DNA of 64,000 bases from Streptomyces sp. NBC_01669. GTDB lineage: Bacteria; Actinomycetota; Actinomycetes; Streptomycetales; Streptomycetaceae. The notes beneath the pieces are model-generated. The model made no database searches. It was not told the DNA's origin and saw only the letters and a program-made list of their open reading frames with translations. Location of the stretch: the NCBI RefSeq assembly GCF_026339735.1, contig NZ_JAPEQG010000001.1:930001-994000 (forward strand), read 5' to 3'. Positions 1-10,879 of the stretch are shown in pieces; position 1 is the first letter of the stretch; each line of letters opens with the position of its first letter. The translations under genes were made by a program, and so were the position numbers.

Positions 1-2
1 AT

Positions 3-533
3 GAGGTCTACCGGGTGGCGCTGCGGACGCGGCCGATGGAGACCTTCGCGGCAGTCGCCCCGGATCAGGATCCGCTGGAGTGCCTGGCGGCCTTGCACGC
101 GCTGGAAGACGAGGACGTTCGGTCCGGTGTCTATGCCGCCTTCGACGGTGCGCCGGAGTTGCTGTCCGCTCTGCCCTCGGGTTGCTGGGGTCTGGTGACG
201 TCGAACTACGAGCACCGGGTGCGCGGGCGGTTCGCCCGGACCGGTCTGCCGGTTCCTGACGTGCTGGTGGATGCCGCCGCCGTCGAGGAAGGCAAACCGT
301 CACCGGTCCCCTACCTGCTGGCTGCCGAGCGACTCGGGGCCGGGCCTGAGCACTGCCTGGTCATTGAGGACGCGCCGTCCGGTGTGAAATCCGGGTTGCA
401 TGCCGGGATGACCGTGTGGGGAGTCAACGCTCCAGTTGCGGTGGAGGGAGTACACCGCCACTTCGGGAGCCTGCGCGAAGCTGTACCCGAAATCCTCGCT
501 TTCACGACCGGAGCACGCGATTCTGCGGTCTGA
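3..533 (+). CDS. HAD-superfamily phosphatase, 5' end cut by window
   Basis: The 176 visible residues are the C-terminal part of a HAD hydrolase of the phosphoglycolate phosphatase / beta-phosphoglucomutase type, cytoplasmic enzymes acting on small phosphorylated metabolites. Motif II is the Ser in GLVTSNYEHR, motif III the Lys in VEEGKPSPVPYL, motif IV the acidic pair in VIEDAPSGVKSG. The motif I aspartates (DxDGT) must lie before base 1, since the frame is open to base 3. The substrate cannot be told from sequence. Confidence 0.85.
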   Translation, partial: EVYRVALRTRPMETFAAVAPDQDPLECLAALHALEDEDVRSGVYAAFDGAPELLSALPSGCWGLVTSNYEHRVRGRFARTGLPVPDVLVDAAAVEEGKPSPVPYLLAAERLGAGPEHCLVIEDAPSGVKSGLHAGMTVWGVNAPVAVEGVHRHFGSLREAVPEILAFTTGARDSAV

Positions 534-749
534 GCGATCCGTCCGAGGGCGGCGCGCGCCGGCGCCGGACACATCGCTGGGGGTCGTTCAGCTCTCGCTT
601 CACCGAGCCGGTCGGCGAGCGCCCGAGCGCGTACCAGGGCCGCTGCCATGACGAGGGCGCCGCCCTCCCGGCCTGTGTCGCCAAGATCCACACGTGACCG
701 GTCAGAAATGGAGAAGCGAAACCTGGCCCCCGTCCGTAGCGTGAAACGC

Positions 750-1166
750 ATGGACATCAGGCTTTCACAGTGCTTCATCGCCGTCGACGACCACGACAAG
801 GCGCTCGCCTTCTACCGGGACGTTCTGGGTCTGGAGGTGCGCAACGACGTCGGGTTCGAGGGGATGCGCTGGGTGACCGTCGGCGCGCCGTCGCAGCCGG
901 ACGTGGAGATCGTCCTCGAGCCGCCGCTCGCGGACCCGAATGCCTCGCCCGCCGACAAGAAGGCCATGGCGGAACTGCTGGCGAAGGGCCTGCTGCGCGG
1001 CGTGATCTTCTCCACCGACGACTGCGACGCCACCTTCGAGCGCATCCGCGCCGCGGGTGGCGAGGTGCTGCAGGAGCCGATCGACCAGCCGTACGGCGTC
1101 CGCGACTGCGCCTTCCGCGATCCCTCCGGCACCATGCTGCGCTTCAGCCAGCCTCGCAGGCACTGA
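750..1166 (+). CDS. VOC (glyoxalase/bleomycin-resistance fold) protein
   Basis: A 138-residue single-domain VOC protein. It opens with CFIAVDDHDKALAFYRDVLG, the first beta-alpha-beta-beta-beta unit, and closes with DCAFRDPSGTMLRFSQP, the second unit ending in the usual metal-site strand. Such proteins act as small metalloenzymes or bind antibiotics; the role here is unknown. The frame is open further upstream (ATG at 708), but ATG 750 matches family length; no clear ribosome site decides between them. The last third of this gene recurs at 4007-4199 beyond the next gene. Confidence 0.85.
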   Translation: MDIRLSQCFIAVDDHDKALAFYRDVLGLEVRNDVGFEGMRWVTVGAPSQPDVEIVLEPPLADPNASPADKKAMAELLAKGLLRGVIFSTDDCDATFERIRAAGGEVLQEPIDQPYGVRDCAFRDPSGTMLRFSQPRRH

Positions 1167-1206
1167 GCTCCGGTCCCACGGACCGGGCGCTACCCGGCCT
1201 GCGAAC
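1014..1206 (+). repeat. Direct repeat, copy 1 (3' third of VOC gene plus trailer)
   Basis: These 193 bases match 4007-4199 with about 16 differences and no gap, at an offset of 2,993 bases. Copy 1 covers the VOC codons from TDDCDATF to the stop and about 40 bases after it. Together the copies bracket the UvrA-like gene. Confidence 0.9.
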
Positions 1207-1537
1207 CCCGCGCCGCAGCCAGGCCCCGCGCGAGGTGAACGAGCTCCCCGACCGCGAGCTGATGCGCGACGGCCGCTGGTTGCTCTGACGCCTCGGCCGG
1301 GCGCGCCGCGTGGCCGGGTCCCAGAGGCGTCACGGGCCGAAGCGGCGTGGATGCCTTGGTTCTCGCGCCGAGCGCGACCCCGGCCGACACCGCCGATCTG
1401 GTAGACAGCGGACCGTTGCCGCAACCGCGCCGACGAGGAGAACCAGGAGTACTCCTCGAAGCTGGTCAGATCGAGCCGGGCGACGCCGACGGAGACCGCG
1501 AAGGCGGCCCCACCCAACAGATGGAGACACGATAAGC
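1167..1537. other. Gap between VOC and UvrA-like genes
   Basis: About 370 bases without a convincing gene. The first 40 bases belong to the direct repeat. A 62-codon frame from GTG 1347 ends just before the UvrA-like start but has no recognisable family or good ribosome site, so I do not call it. Confidence 0.5.
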
Positions 1538-3922
<2,385 letters not shown>

Positions 3923-4006
3923 CCGAGGCTCTCGCGGACGCCGTGAGACGAGTTCTCTCATCTGTTTGAACTCGCCCCATTCGGTGTCCGCCGACGATCG
4001 GTCAGG

Positions 4007-4174
4007 ACCGACGACTGCGACGCCACCTTCGAGCGCATCCGCGCCGTGGGTGGCGAGGCGCTGCGGGAGCCGATCGACCAGCCGTGCAGCGTCCGCGCCT
4101 GCGCCTTCCGCGATCCCTCCGGTACCATGCTGCGCTTCAGCCGGCCTCGCAGGCAGTCAACTCCGGCCCCGTGA
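4007..4174 (+). pseudogene. Truncated second copy of the VOC gene C-terminus
   Basis: This stretch translates to TDDCDATFERIRAVGGEALR, continues through the VOC ending (FRDPSGTMLRFSRP) and stops at 4172-4174. It matches the intact VOC gene codon for codon from its residue 89 onward. It has no start or N-terminal half, so it is a dead fragment. Most differences are single transitions, suggesting a fairly recent duplication. Confidence 0.88.
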
Positions 4175-4199
4175 ACCGGGCGCTACCCGGCCGGCGAAC
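4007..4199 (+). repeat. Direct repeat, copy 2
   Basis: Partner of the repeat at 1014-1206, same orientation. It includes the pseudogene above and about 25 trailing bases ending at the shared GGGCGCTACCCGGCC segment. Confidence 0.9.
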
Positions 4200-4985
4200 T
4201 GATGTCGTCGCGCACCGCGTCGGCGTGGTGAGTCAGCGCGCGGCGTCTGCTGCGAGGCATCGCAGGGCGGAGGGGCGTCCGCATATTGGATGTATTCGGG
4301 CGTTCCGACAATGCGGCGAGGTGCCGTAGTCGACGCCGTGTGCCCGCCAGGGATGACGGGACATCCCGCATCACCAGCCTTCCCGTCCGCGCCGCGGGCC
4401 CGGCAGACGGACTCTTCCGGAACGCTCTGACGAACCGGCAAGGTGACCTTCGTCCGGAAACGCGGAACCCTGAGGAAGAGGAACGGAAAAAATGATGCCG
4501 GGCCACGCGAAGAGATAGGGCTCAGCCAAGTAGTGCCAGGTTTTATGGCTGTCGGCATAGGCGGATCGAGCAAATCCCCAAGGGGCCCCTCCCCCACCGG
4601 TTCGCCACCGATGCTCCGCTGTGGAGAAAGTCTCACCTTCTCCATCTGCTTGAGTCTTCCTGGAATTCCGCATACGGGAATTGCTGCTCCAACGATCACG
4701 TCTACCGCAGATTGTGAGAAAGCACTCCAGCAGGGTAGTCATTTCACGTACTCCTCACCCGGGATCGCTTCTCACCTCATCGGCGCGTCACGGATCGCTA
4801 CAGCGGTGAAGCGGCACACCTTCCAAGCAAACCCCTCAGACGGACGGCAGCGACGGCGCCGAACAAGCCGCAACTTCCGGATCGACCCGTCAACGCACGG
4901 GTGCCGAGACCATCGAGATCGGCGTGAGGCCGGGGTACCGCAGGTGAACCCGCCCGTCTCTCGGCTCAGTACGGCACCGGCCGGA
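4200..4985. other. Long gap with a lower-GC stretch and one weak ORF
   Basis: No gene is certain. Bases 4500-4760 are visibly poorer in GC than the surroundings and contain a short inverted repeat (AATTCCG / CGGGAATT near 4672). A minus-strand frame from ATG 4742 to 4371 (123 codons) has a good ribosome site (GAGGAG, 8 bases before the ATG), but the product matches nothing I know. A dispersed repeat lies at 4228-4310. Confidence 0.4.
4228..4310 (-). repeat. Dispersed repeat, copy A
   Basis: Read on the minus strand, this aligns with 7576-7658 read on the plus strand, about three quarters identical over some 80 bases with one gap. The best core is CTCCGCCNTGCGATGC followed by GACGCCG. The copies face each other about 3.3 kb apart. 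Both could be read as a peptide containing PPPCDA, but neither sits in a credible gene. Confidence 0.6.
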
Positions 4986-5348
4986 TCAGCTGCCGCACTC
5001 GGCGGCCGCAATCGTCGCACGGAGCTGCTGCGCGTAGCCGGCAGCCGTGAAGTCCGAGCTGACGCCGTCGACCAGGACCAGATCACTGATGGTCCGGTCC
5101 GTGCGCAGATGAATGATCTTCTGATACTCCGGCGAGTTGTACCACGCCTGCGCCGTCTCCATGTCAGGGAACTCGATCAGCACCACCGAGCCCGGCCAGG
5201 CACCTTCGAGGACCTGCACCTCGCCGTCAATGGCGAGCCACTTTCCTCCGTAAAGCGCCGTGGTGGCCTCGACCTGCTCCAGATAGGCCAGGTTCTCCTC
5301 CTGCGGCATGCCAGGGATGCGCAGGTGATTGACCAGATACGTCGACAT
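4986..5348 (-). CDS. DUF1330 family protein
   Basis: A 120-residue protein of the DUF1330 dimeric alpha/beta-barrel (ferredoxin-like) family. Typical pieces are TYLVNHLRIP at the start, the middle segment GSVVLIEFPDMETAQAWYNS and SPEYQKIIHLR. Function in this family is largely unknown; relatives are small cytoplasmic stress or metabolism proteins. ATG 5348 is preceded by GAGGAGAGG, a strong ribosome site. It stands alone between non-coding stretches. Confidence 0.85.
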   Translation of the reverse strand: MSTYLVNHLRIPGMPQEENLAYLEQVEATTALYGGKWLAIDGEVQVLEGAWPGSVVLIEFPDMETAQAWYNSPEYQKIIHLRTDRTISDLVLVDGVSSDFTAAGYAQQLRATIAAAECGS

Positions 5349-5572
5349 CGATACCTCTCCTCGTGGCGATGCTCAACACCGGAGGCGCCGGATGCCAACA
5401 GCATCACGCCCCGACCGGTCCAGGCGTGAACCCCCTTCCGCGGCAAGGCCGTCATTGCAACGCACGGACGACGACCAGAAGGACCAGCCGTTCCGTACGA
5501 CACCGCGCCCTTCCTCTTCCAGTCTGCTCTCGAACCCCTGAGAAGGACCGCCGTCAGCGGGAGCGCCGACCG

Positions 5573-5752
5573 GACCGGGTGCGCAGCGCGGCAGCGGCCT
5601 ACGCGACCGAAGGCCACGAGCCCGCGGCAATCATCGATCGCACCAGCGGGCTCCTGGCCGAACTCGATCCGGACCTGTTCGTGACGTCCTGCGTCCTCCG
5701 CTTCGACCCGGCCGACGACCTCTCTCCCGGCAGAGAGCGGTCTCGCGGCTGA
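5573..5752 (+). pseudogene. Fragment of a SpoIIE/PP2C-type phosphatase
   Basis: About 59 codons resemble the middle of an actinomycete PP2C (SpoIIE-like) phosphatase domain: ATEGHEPAAIIDRTSGLLAE followed by LDPDLFVTSCVLRFDP. After that, where the family has the GHPP motif, the frame turns into unrelated sequence and stops. No metal-binding aspartates are present and the upstream frame is unrelated, so this is a decayed remnant rather than a working gene. Confidence 0.6.
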
Positions 5753-6057
5753 GCACCTGGTGCTCCCGCCAGTCACCAACACAGCCGGACCTGCGCAAGG
5801 CGCTCCGTGATCGCTTTGACAGCCGTGTTCCTGGTGGGAGGGTGGACATAAGGAGGCGAATCGCCTCAGCGGACGGTGAGCCCCACAACACGGCAGCCGC
5901 ATCGGCAGCGACAGAGCGCCCGCCCGCAGGGTCCCTCGCGCGGATTTGCTCGCCGGGTGCATTGGAGTTCGAGGTTTCGGCTGCGCCACAATCCGCCCCG
6001 CCCCTGGTGCAGGAGCGGACGCGCGCACGCAGCGTGCTGACAGCGAAGGGACCTGTC

Positions 6058-7206
6058 ATGAAGGCACTGGTGTACGAAGGACCGCGCTCGGTGACGGTGA
6101 AGGAGGTACCGGACGCGAAGATCGAGCGGCCGACGGACGTCCTGGTGAAGATCACGACTACGAACATCTGCGGGTCGGATCTGCACATGTACGAAGGACG
6201 CACCGACATGGAGGCCGGACGGGTCCTGGGCCACGAGAACATGGGTGAGGTCGTCGAGATCGGTGACGGCGTGGACCTGGTGCGGGTCGGTGACCTGGTG
6301 TGTCTGCCGTTCAATATCAACTGCGGTTTCTGCCGCAACTGCGAGAAGGGCCTCACTGCGTTCTGTCTGACCACACCGGTCGACCCGACCATGGCTGGCG
6401 CCGCATACGGGTTCGCAGGAATGGGCCCGTACAACGGCGGGCAGGCGGAGTTCCTGCGCGTGCCCTACGGCGACGTGAACTGCCTGGTCCTGCCCGAGGA
6501 GGCGCGGGAGAAGCAGACCGACTACGTCATGCTCTCCGACATCTTTCCCACCGGCTGGCACTGCACCGAACTGGCGAAGGTACAGCCCGGCGACAACGTG
6601 GTGATCTACGGTGCCGGGCCGGTCGGCCTCATGGCCGCCTTGTCGGCGAACCTCAAGAGCGCGGCCAAGGTGATGGTCGTGGACCGTCACCCGGACCGCC
6701 TCGCGCTGGCCGAGGAGATCGGGGCCATCCCGATCGACGACTCCAAGGCCTCGCCCATCGATCAGGTCAATGAACTCACCAACGGCCTCGGGGCGGACCG
6801 GGGCTGCGAGTGCGTGGGCTACCAGGCGCACGACCCGCAAGGCACCGAGCACCCCAACCTCACGCTGAACAACCTGGTGCACTCGGTGAAGTTCACCGGC
6901 ACCATCGGCGTGGTCGGCGTCTTCATCCCCCACGACCCCGGCAGCCCGGACAAGCTGTACAAGGAAGGCGAAATCGCTTTCGACTACGGGCTGTTCTGGT
7001 TCAAGGGCCAGTCCGTGGGCAATGGCCAGGCCAACGTCAAGGCGTACAACCGGCAGCTGTGCAACCTGATCGAACAGGGCAAGGCCAAGCCGTCCTGGAT
7101 CGTCTCGCACGAGCTGCCGCTGGACCGGGCCCCTGAGGGCTACGAGCATTTCGACGCCCGCGACGACGGCTGGACCAAGGTTGTCCTCCACCCCAACGGC
7201 TCCTGA
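6058..7206 (+). CDS. Zn-dependent alcohol dehydrogenase, glutathione-independent formaldehyde dehydrogenase type
   Basis: A 382-residue medium-chain dehydrogenase. The catalytic-zinc residues fall in ICGSDLHMYEGR and GHENMGEV; the structural-zinc cysteines are NCGFCRNCEKGLTAFC; the NAD(P) Rossmann motif is YGAGPVGLMAA (about residue 185). Length and the long insert near VGYQAHDPQGTEHPN match the Pseudomonas-type formaldehyde dehydrogenase branch, which oxidises formaldehyde or other aldehydes with NAD+. ATG 6058 follows GAAGGGA at proper distance. Substrate is inferred from family only. Confidence 0.9.
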   Translation: MKALVYEGPRSVTVKEVPDAKIERPTDVLVKITTTNICGSDLHMYEGRTDMEAGRVLGHENMGEVVEIGDGVDLVRVGDLVCLPFNINCGFCRNCEKGLTAFCLTTPVDPTMAGAAYGFAGMGPYNGGQAEFLRVPYGDVNCLVLPEEAREKQTDYVMLSDIFPTGWHCTELAKVQPGDNVVIYGAGPVGLMAALSANLKSAAKVMVVDRHPDRLALAEEIGAIPIDDSKASPIDQVNELTNGLGADRGCECVGYQAHDPQGTEHPNLTLNNLVHSVKFTGTIGVVGVFIPHDPGSPDKLYKEGEIAFDYGLFWFKGQSVGNGQANVKAYNRQLCNLIEQGKAKPSWIVSHELPLDRAPEGYEHFDARDDGWTKVVLHPNGS

Positions 7207-7575
7207 ACCGCGACCGGGTGACCCTACGCACGCACTTCGCCGGCCCCGGATGCTTCCCGGGTCGGGGCTGGGGAAGGTGCGCGCGGAAGGTGACAGCGGC
7301 CGCCGGCCCCACCATGATCTGCGGGGTTCTCGAACCGACAGGCTCTCAGGCGTGTGGTGCCTGTTCGAAGCCGAGACGCCGGCCGGCCACAAGGGGAGCA
7401 GGCCCACCGGGACGCGGCATCCCGTTCTGCCGACACGACCCGCGACGGCGCGCCTGCTCGTTCTGTCGGCCCCATGACGCCTCACCCGAAACCCCGCAGC
7501 CGGTTTCGTGAGGCTTCAGCCGACCGAGTCCGCCCGGCGCGACATGGGGCACTCGGTCAGGCCTGTTCGGCGCGT

Positions 7576-7658
7576 TGTCGCAGTCGCCCACGTACGCCCA
7601 GTACGAGGACGGTCCTCCGCCTTGCGATGCACCGCACCGGACGCCGCTGGCTGATCCA
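7576..7658 (+). repeat. Dispersed repeat, copy B
   Basis: Inverted partner of 4228-4310. Its core is CTCCGCCTTGCGATGC. It may be a remnant of a mobile element or a family of chromosomal repeats; no ends or target duplication could be defined. Confidence 0.6.
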
Positions 7659-7787
7659 CGAAGATCGACCGGACAGGACCTCACACCTGGCACGACAAGG
7701 CGGATGTATAGGGCACCGAGCGCGGGTCGCGCACGTGCGCGCCGGTCAGGGACCGGATATCCGCCGAGGGGGGTGCCCCTCGTGCGG

Positions 7788-7822
7788 GAAACCCCGGCCC
7801 GATTCCGACGGGCCGGGGTTTC
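7788..7822. terminator. Intrinsic terminator-like hairpin
   Basis: A perfect 14-bp stem, GAAACCCCGGCCCG and its complement, encloses a 7-base loop. It lies about 45 bases beyond the stop of the minus-strand secreted-protein gene and would end that transcript. Confidence 0.8.
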
Positions 7823-7865
7823 CATGTCATGCAGACCCTGCTCTACCTCCTGTGGAGGTGGCCCC

Positions 7866-8441
7866 TTACCACTCCTTGTCGAAGTGGTCCCGGACCACCC
7901 GGAAGCTGCCCACGACACCGTTTTTGACGAACACGCCGCCACGGATGTGCTGACGGGTGAAGACACCGTTGCTGGTGCTCCAGGGACCGACCGTCGCAAC
8001 CGGGGAACCGTTGTCGCAGGTCGCCCCACGGAAGAACTCAACGGTCCGGCGGCTGTCGTTACGGACGTTGAAGCTCCGTGAGCCCAGACCGCTCACCACC
8101 GTGATGCAGCCATCCTCACCGCGAGCCGAGTACGACCGCTCGTTGATGAAGATCCGGCCCTCCTCCTTGTCGCCGTAACCACCACGCTCGTTGCCACCAC
8201 GCTCGTTGCCGCCACGGTTGTTGCCGCCGCCACCGTAGCCGCCCCCGTTCCCTCTGCCCTCGTTCCCCCTGCCCCCGCTGTCGCCGCCGCCGAGGTGGGC
8301 AGCGGCGGGAGCGGCCTGCTGGACAGACGGAGCGGCCTGGGTGGAACCGACTGCCGAGGCGTAGGTGATGCCGGTGGTGGCGAGGACCGCTGCGCCCGCT
8401 ACAGCGGCGGTAACGGCGAAAGTACGCGTACGCGTGGTCAT
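7866..8441 (-). CDS. Secreted protein with Gly-rich linker, function unknown
   Basis: A 191-residue exported protein. Residues 1-30 form a Sec signal peptide (TTRTRTF, then a hydrophobic core, ending ITYASA). Residues 50-92 are a Gly/Asn/Arg-rich linker with GGNERGGNERGG repeats. The C-terminal 95 residues form a small domain with two cysteines (EDGCITVV and GATCDNG) that could make one disulfide. I recognise no family. ATG 8441 has a strong ribosome site (GGGAGAAG). It is monocistronic, with the hairpin at 7788-7822 downstream. Confidence 0.75.
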   Translation of the reverse strand: MTTRTRTFAVTAAVAGAAVLATTGITYASAVGSTQAAPSVQQAAPAAAHLGGGDSGGRGNEGRGNGGGYGGGGNNRGGNERGGNERGGYGDKEEGRIFINERSYSARGEDGCITVVSGLGSRSFNVRNDSRRTVEFFRGATCDNGSPVATVGPWSTSNGVFTRQHIRGGVFVKNGVVGSFRVVRDHFDKEW

Positions 8442-9361
8442 GTCACTTCTCCCTGCTCTCAGAGACGCCGGCTGGGCAGCCGACCTGTGACGAACGTACT
8501 GACAGCCTGATTAGCTGTCATATCGGATATATCGAAGGCATGGCGCCAGAGAGCCAATCGGGTGTACGCACGGCACATGCCGCAAGGCGAGTTCAGATCT
8601 GATACTTCGTCAAAAAGCTGGGCAGTATGACCATCTGGCACATGATTAGGCTTTACGGGCGACATCCTGACGCCCGCTCACCCTGTCGGCAGCATGCCGC
8701 CGGACTCCGGCACACAGAAGACCCCGCCCCCAGCGCCCTGAACGCCCGTCATCAGCACCCACCGCGCCGCGTGGGCTTGAGACGCGACGACCTGCGGCAT
8801 GCAGTGCCGGGGCAACCTCCGGGCCGTCCGCAGACACCCCGCATCACCGCAGGCAGGCACCGCCGGAGCGGTCGAGGCGGCACACCCGGCCCACGCAGGA
8901 TCACCTCATGGACATGCGCCCATGGAAACCCGGAATTCGGCGGCGGAACGAGGCTCCAGTCCGGCGGTACACGCCCGGAACGCCCTGGGGCGGATGCATC
9001 GCGCGTGAGACCAGGTGCTCCTGAGGTCCGCCGGCTGCACGGCATTCTTCCGGGGTGTCGTGTTCGGCCACAGCCTGCCCGCCCCGGCACCGCGCAGACC
9101 GCCCCCTCATCGCCCCGTGGAAGGCATGCGCATACCGGTGCCCAGCTCCAAAGGGGCGGCAGCCACGACAACTCAGCAGAGCTGAAGGCCGCCGCCTTCC
9201 TGCGCCCCTGCAAGCTGGACGGCTGCCCATGCTCTTCAGCCCTCCGATGACGAATTCATCCGCCTCACGCCATGAAGATTCCGGGATACCGTCCAGGCGG
9301 ACCGAGACGTCAGCGCCGGCCACCCCTCATCCGGCTGACGACATGACCGGAGAGTCGCTCC
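8442..9361. other. Long gap, nothing convincing
   Basis: About 920 bases between the secreted-protein start and the P450 stop. Bases 8505-8545 are AT-rich and probably hold the promoter of the secreted-protein gene. Plus-strand frames here have no family resemblance and no good ribosome site; a 38-codon frame from ATG 8909 is the least implausible but I do not call it. Confidence 0.4.
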
Positions 9362-10552
9362 CTACGGACGGAGGCCGTCGAACGTGATGTTCAGATGACG
9401 GGGGCCGCGCAGGACCGCGTTCTGCCGGTAGGGGGGCGGGTCCTCCACCAAACGAGGGTTGTCGAGCCTGCGGGCCAGCGCGGTCAGGGCGAGCTGCGCC
9501 TCCAGCCGGGCGAGCGGCGCGCCGAAGCAACTGTGGATGCCGCTGCCGAAACCGAGATGCTGGATGTCCTTGCGGTCCGGGTCGAACCGATCGGGGTCCT
9601 CGAAGCGCTCCGGGTCTCGGTTGCCGGCGGCCAGGACGAGCCAGATCGACGAGCCCTTCGGGATGGTGACCCCGCGGACCTCGATGTCCGCGATGCACGT
9701 GCGCTGCGGCACCAACTGCACCGGAGGCTCGTAACGCAGCAGTTCCTCGACGATGTTGACGGCGAGGCGCGGGTCGTCCCGGAGCCGCTGGAGGACCTCC
9801 GGGTGGCGCAGCAGGGTGAGCATCCCGTTGGTGATCAGGTTGACCGTCGTCTCATGGCCGGCGATCAGCAGCAGGGCCGCGGTACTGAGCACCTCCATCG
9901 TGGTCATCGGGCCGTCCGGTCCATGGCTGGTCACCAGCTCGGAGAGCATGTCGTCACCAGGTGTCCTGCGGCGCTCCTCGACCAGCCCCGCCAGATACAT
10001 GCCCAGCTGCATCCGGGCCTCGTGCGTGACCCGGTTCCGCTCGGTGGGGTCGTCGCCCGGAACCGGGTCCAGGCCGGCGGCAATGGTGTCGGCCCACGAG
10101 TGGAAGCGCGCCTCGTCCTCCCGCGGCACCCCGAGCAGCCGACAGATCACGGTCACGGGAAAGGGGTACGAGAACTGGTCGACCACATCGATCCGGTCAG
10201 CATCCCCGAAGCCGGCAATCAGGTCCGAGACGATCCCGGCGAGTTCGTCATGCATCGCGTGGACACGTCGGGGGCTGTGCGGTGGGCCGAACGGACGGTT
10301 GGTCATCCGACGCAGCCGGTCGTGTTCCGGAGGGTCGAGCCGCAGGAAGCTGGGCGGGAGAGCCGTCTCCTCCTCCTGCTCGGGCAACTCGTCACCGCCG
10401 CGCGCGGTGAGATTGGAGGCGTCTGAGCTGATCCGCGGGTCATGGAGCAGGCTCTGGATGTCCCAGTACGTGCTGATGACGAATGGGCCGCCTCCTCGCC
10501 CTGCGCGTCCGGTGCGTCCGGTGCGTCGACCAGAATGGCCTGGACGGGGCAC
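9362..10552 (-). CDS. Cytochrome P450, N-terminus lost
   Basis: A class I bacterial P450. Present are the I-helix oxygen motif LLLIAGHETTVN, the K-helix EELLR, the heme loop FGSGIHSCFGAP with its cysteine ligand, and a normal C-terminus. The true homology begins at PFVISTYWDIQSLLHDPRIS, about 22 codons after the furthest GTG start (10552). The preceding codons are the ferredoxin gene read out of frame. Roughly 40-50 N-terminal residues usual in P450s, covering the A-helix and first beta strand, are therefore missing. Either a deletion fused the two genes or translation starts at an unusual site. Activity is doubtful. Confidence 0.8.
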   Translation of the reverse strand: MPRPGHSGRRTGRTGRAGRGGGPFVISTYWDIQSLLHDPRISSDASNLTARGGDELPEQEEETALPPSFLRLDPPEHDRLRRMTNRPFGPPHSPRRVHAMHDELAGIVSDLIAGFGDADRIDVVDQFSYPFPVTVICRLLGVPREDEARFHSWADTIAAGLDPVPGDDPTERNRVTHEARMQLGMYLAGLVEERRRTPGDDMLSELVTSHGPDGPMTTMEVLSTAALLLIAGHETTVNLITNGMLTLLRHPEVLQRLRDDPRLAVNIVEELLRYEPPVQLVPQRTCIADIEVRGVTIPKGSSIWLVLAAGNRDPERFEDPDRFDPDRKDIQHLGFGSGIHSCFGAPLARLEAQLALTALARRLDNPRLVEDPPPYRQNAVLRGPRHLNITFDGLRP

Positions 10553-10707
10553 GCCGCGACGGCGCGCACCACACTCTCGCGCTGTTCCTCGTCGGCCCGT
10601 GGGTTGTAGGTGAGCGCCTCCTCACCGTGCATGGCGAAGACGTCCGGCGCGAGAAACGCGCACTGCGCGTATCCCTGGCATTTGTTGAGATCGACGACAA
10701 GCCTCAT
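10303..10707 (-). CDS. Single-cluster ferredoxin running into the P450 gene
   Basis: The first 62 codons are a typical small P450-partner ferredoxin: VVDLNKCQGYAQCAFLAPDV carries two cluster cysteines and VRAVAACPVQAI the third, with Ala in the position that makes it a 3Fe-4S type. After LVDAPDAPDAQGEEA the frame has no stop and continues about 70 more codons antiphase through P450 coding sequence, which is not natural for this family. ATG 10707 has AAAGGGCGG upstream. It would pass electrons from a ferredoxin reductase to the P450. The overlap marks a deletion between the two genes. Confidence 0.75.
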   Translation of the reverse strand: MRLVVDLNKCQGYAQCAFLAPDVFAMHGEEALTYNPRADEEQRESVVRAVAACPVQAILVDAPDAPDAQGEEAAHSSSARTGTSRACSMTRGSAQTPPISPRAAVTSCPSRRRRRLSRPASCGSTLRNTTGCVG

Positions 10708-10879
10708 CAATGATCCGCCCTTTCCGGCGGCCCGGTCCGGCACCCCCGTGCGTGCTCGGCGAGGGCGCCCGGACGGCGGTCATCTCCCCCACGCCAGCGT
10801 CGGAGGGCCGGTGGGCCAGCGCTCACCCAGGCGAGCCGAAGGAGTGAGCACCCGCGGACCCGTGGGGCCGGGAGCACCG

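Larger units (their letters stand above)
7207..7865. other. Non-coding gap with hairpins and a dispersed repeat
   Basis: No gene is supported. It holds a stem-loop at 7479-7514 (GCCTCAC..GAAACC pairing with GGTTTC GTGAGGC, two-base bulge), the dispersed repeat at 7576-7658 and the terminator at 7788-7822. Confidence 0.6.

Noticed and set aside
1347..1535. 62-codon frame ending just before the UvrA-like start
   Set aside because: No ribosome site, no family resemblance, and its codon pattern is not distinctive.
8627..9250. 207-codon plus-strand frame in the gap before the P450 gene
   Set aside because: Arg/Pro/His-rich composition without motifs; the start has no ribosome site.
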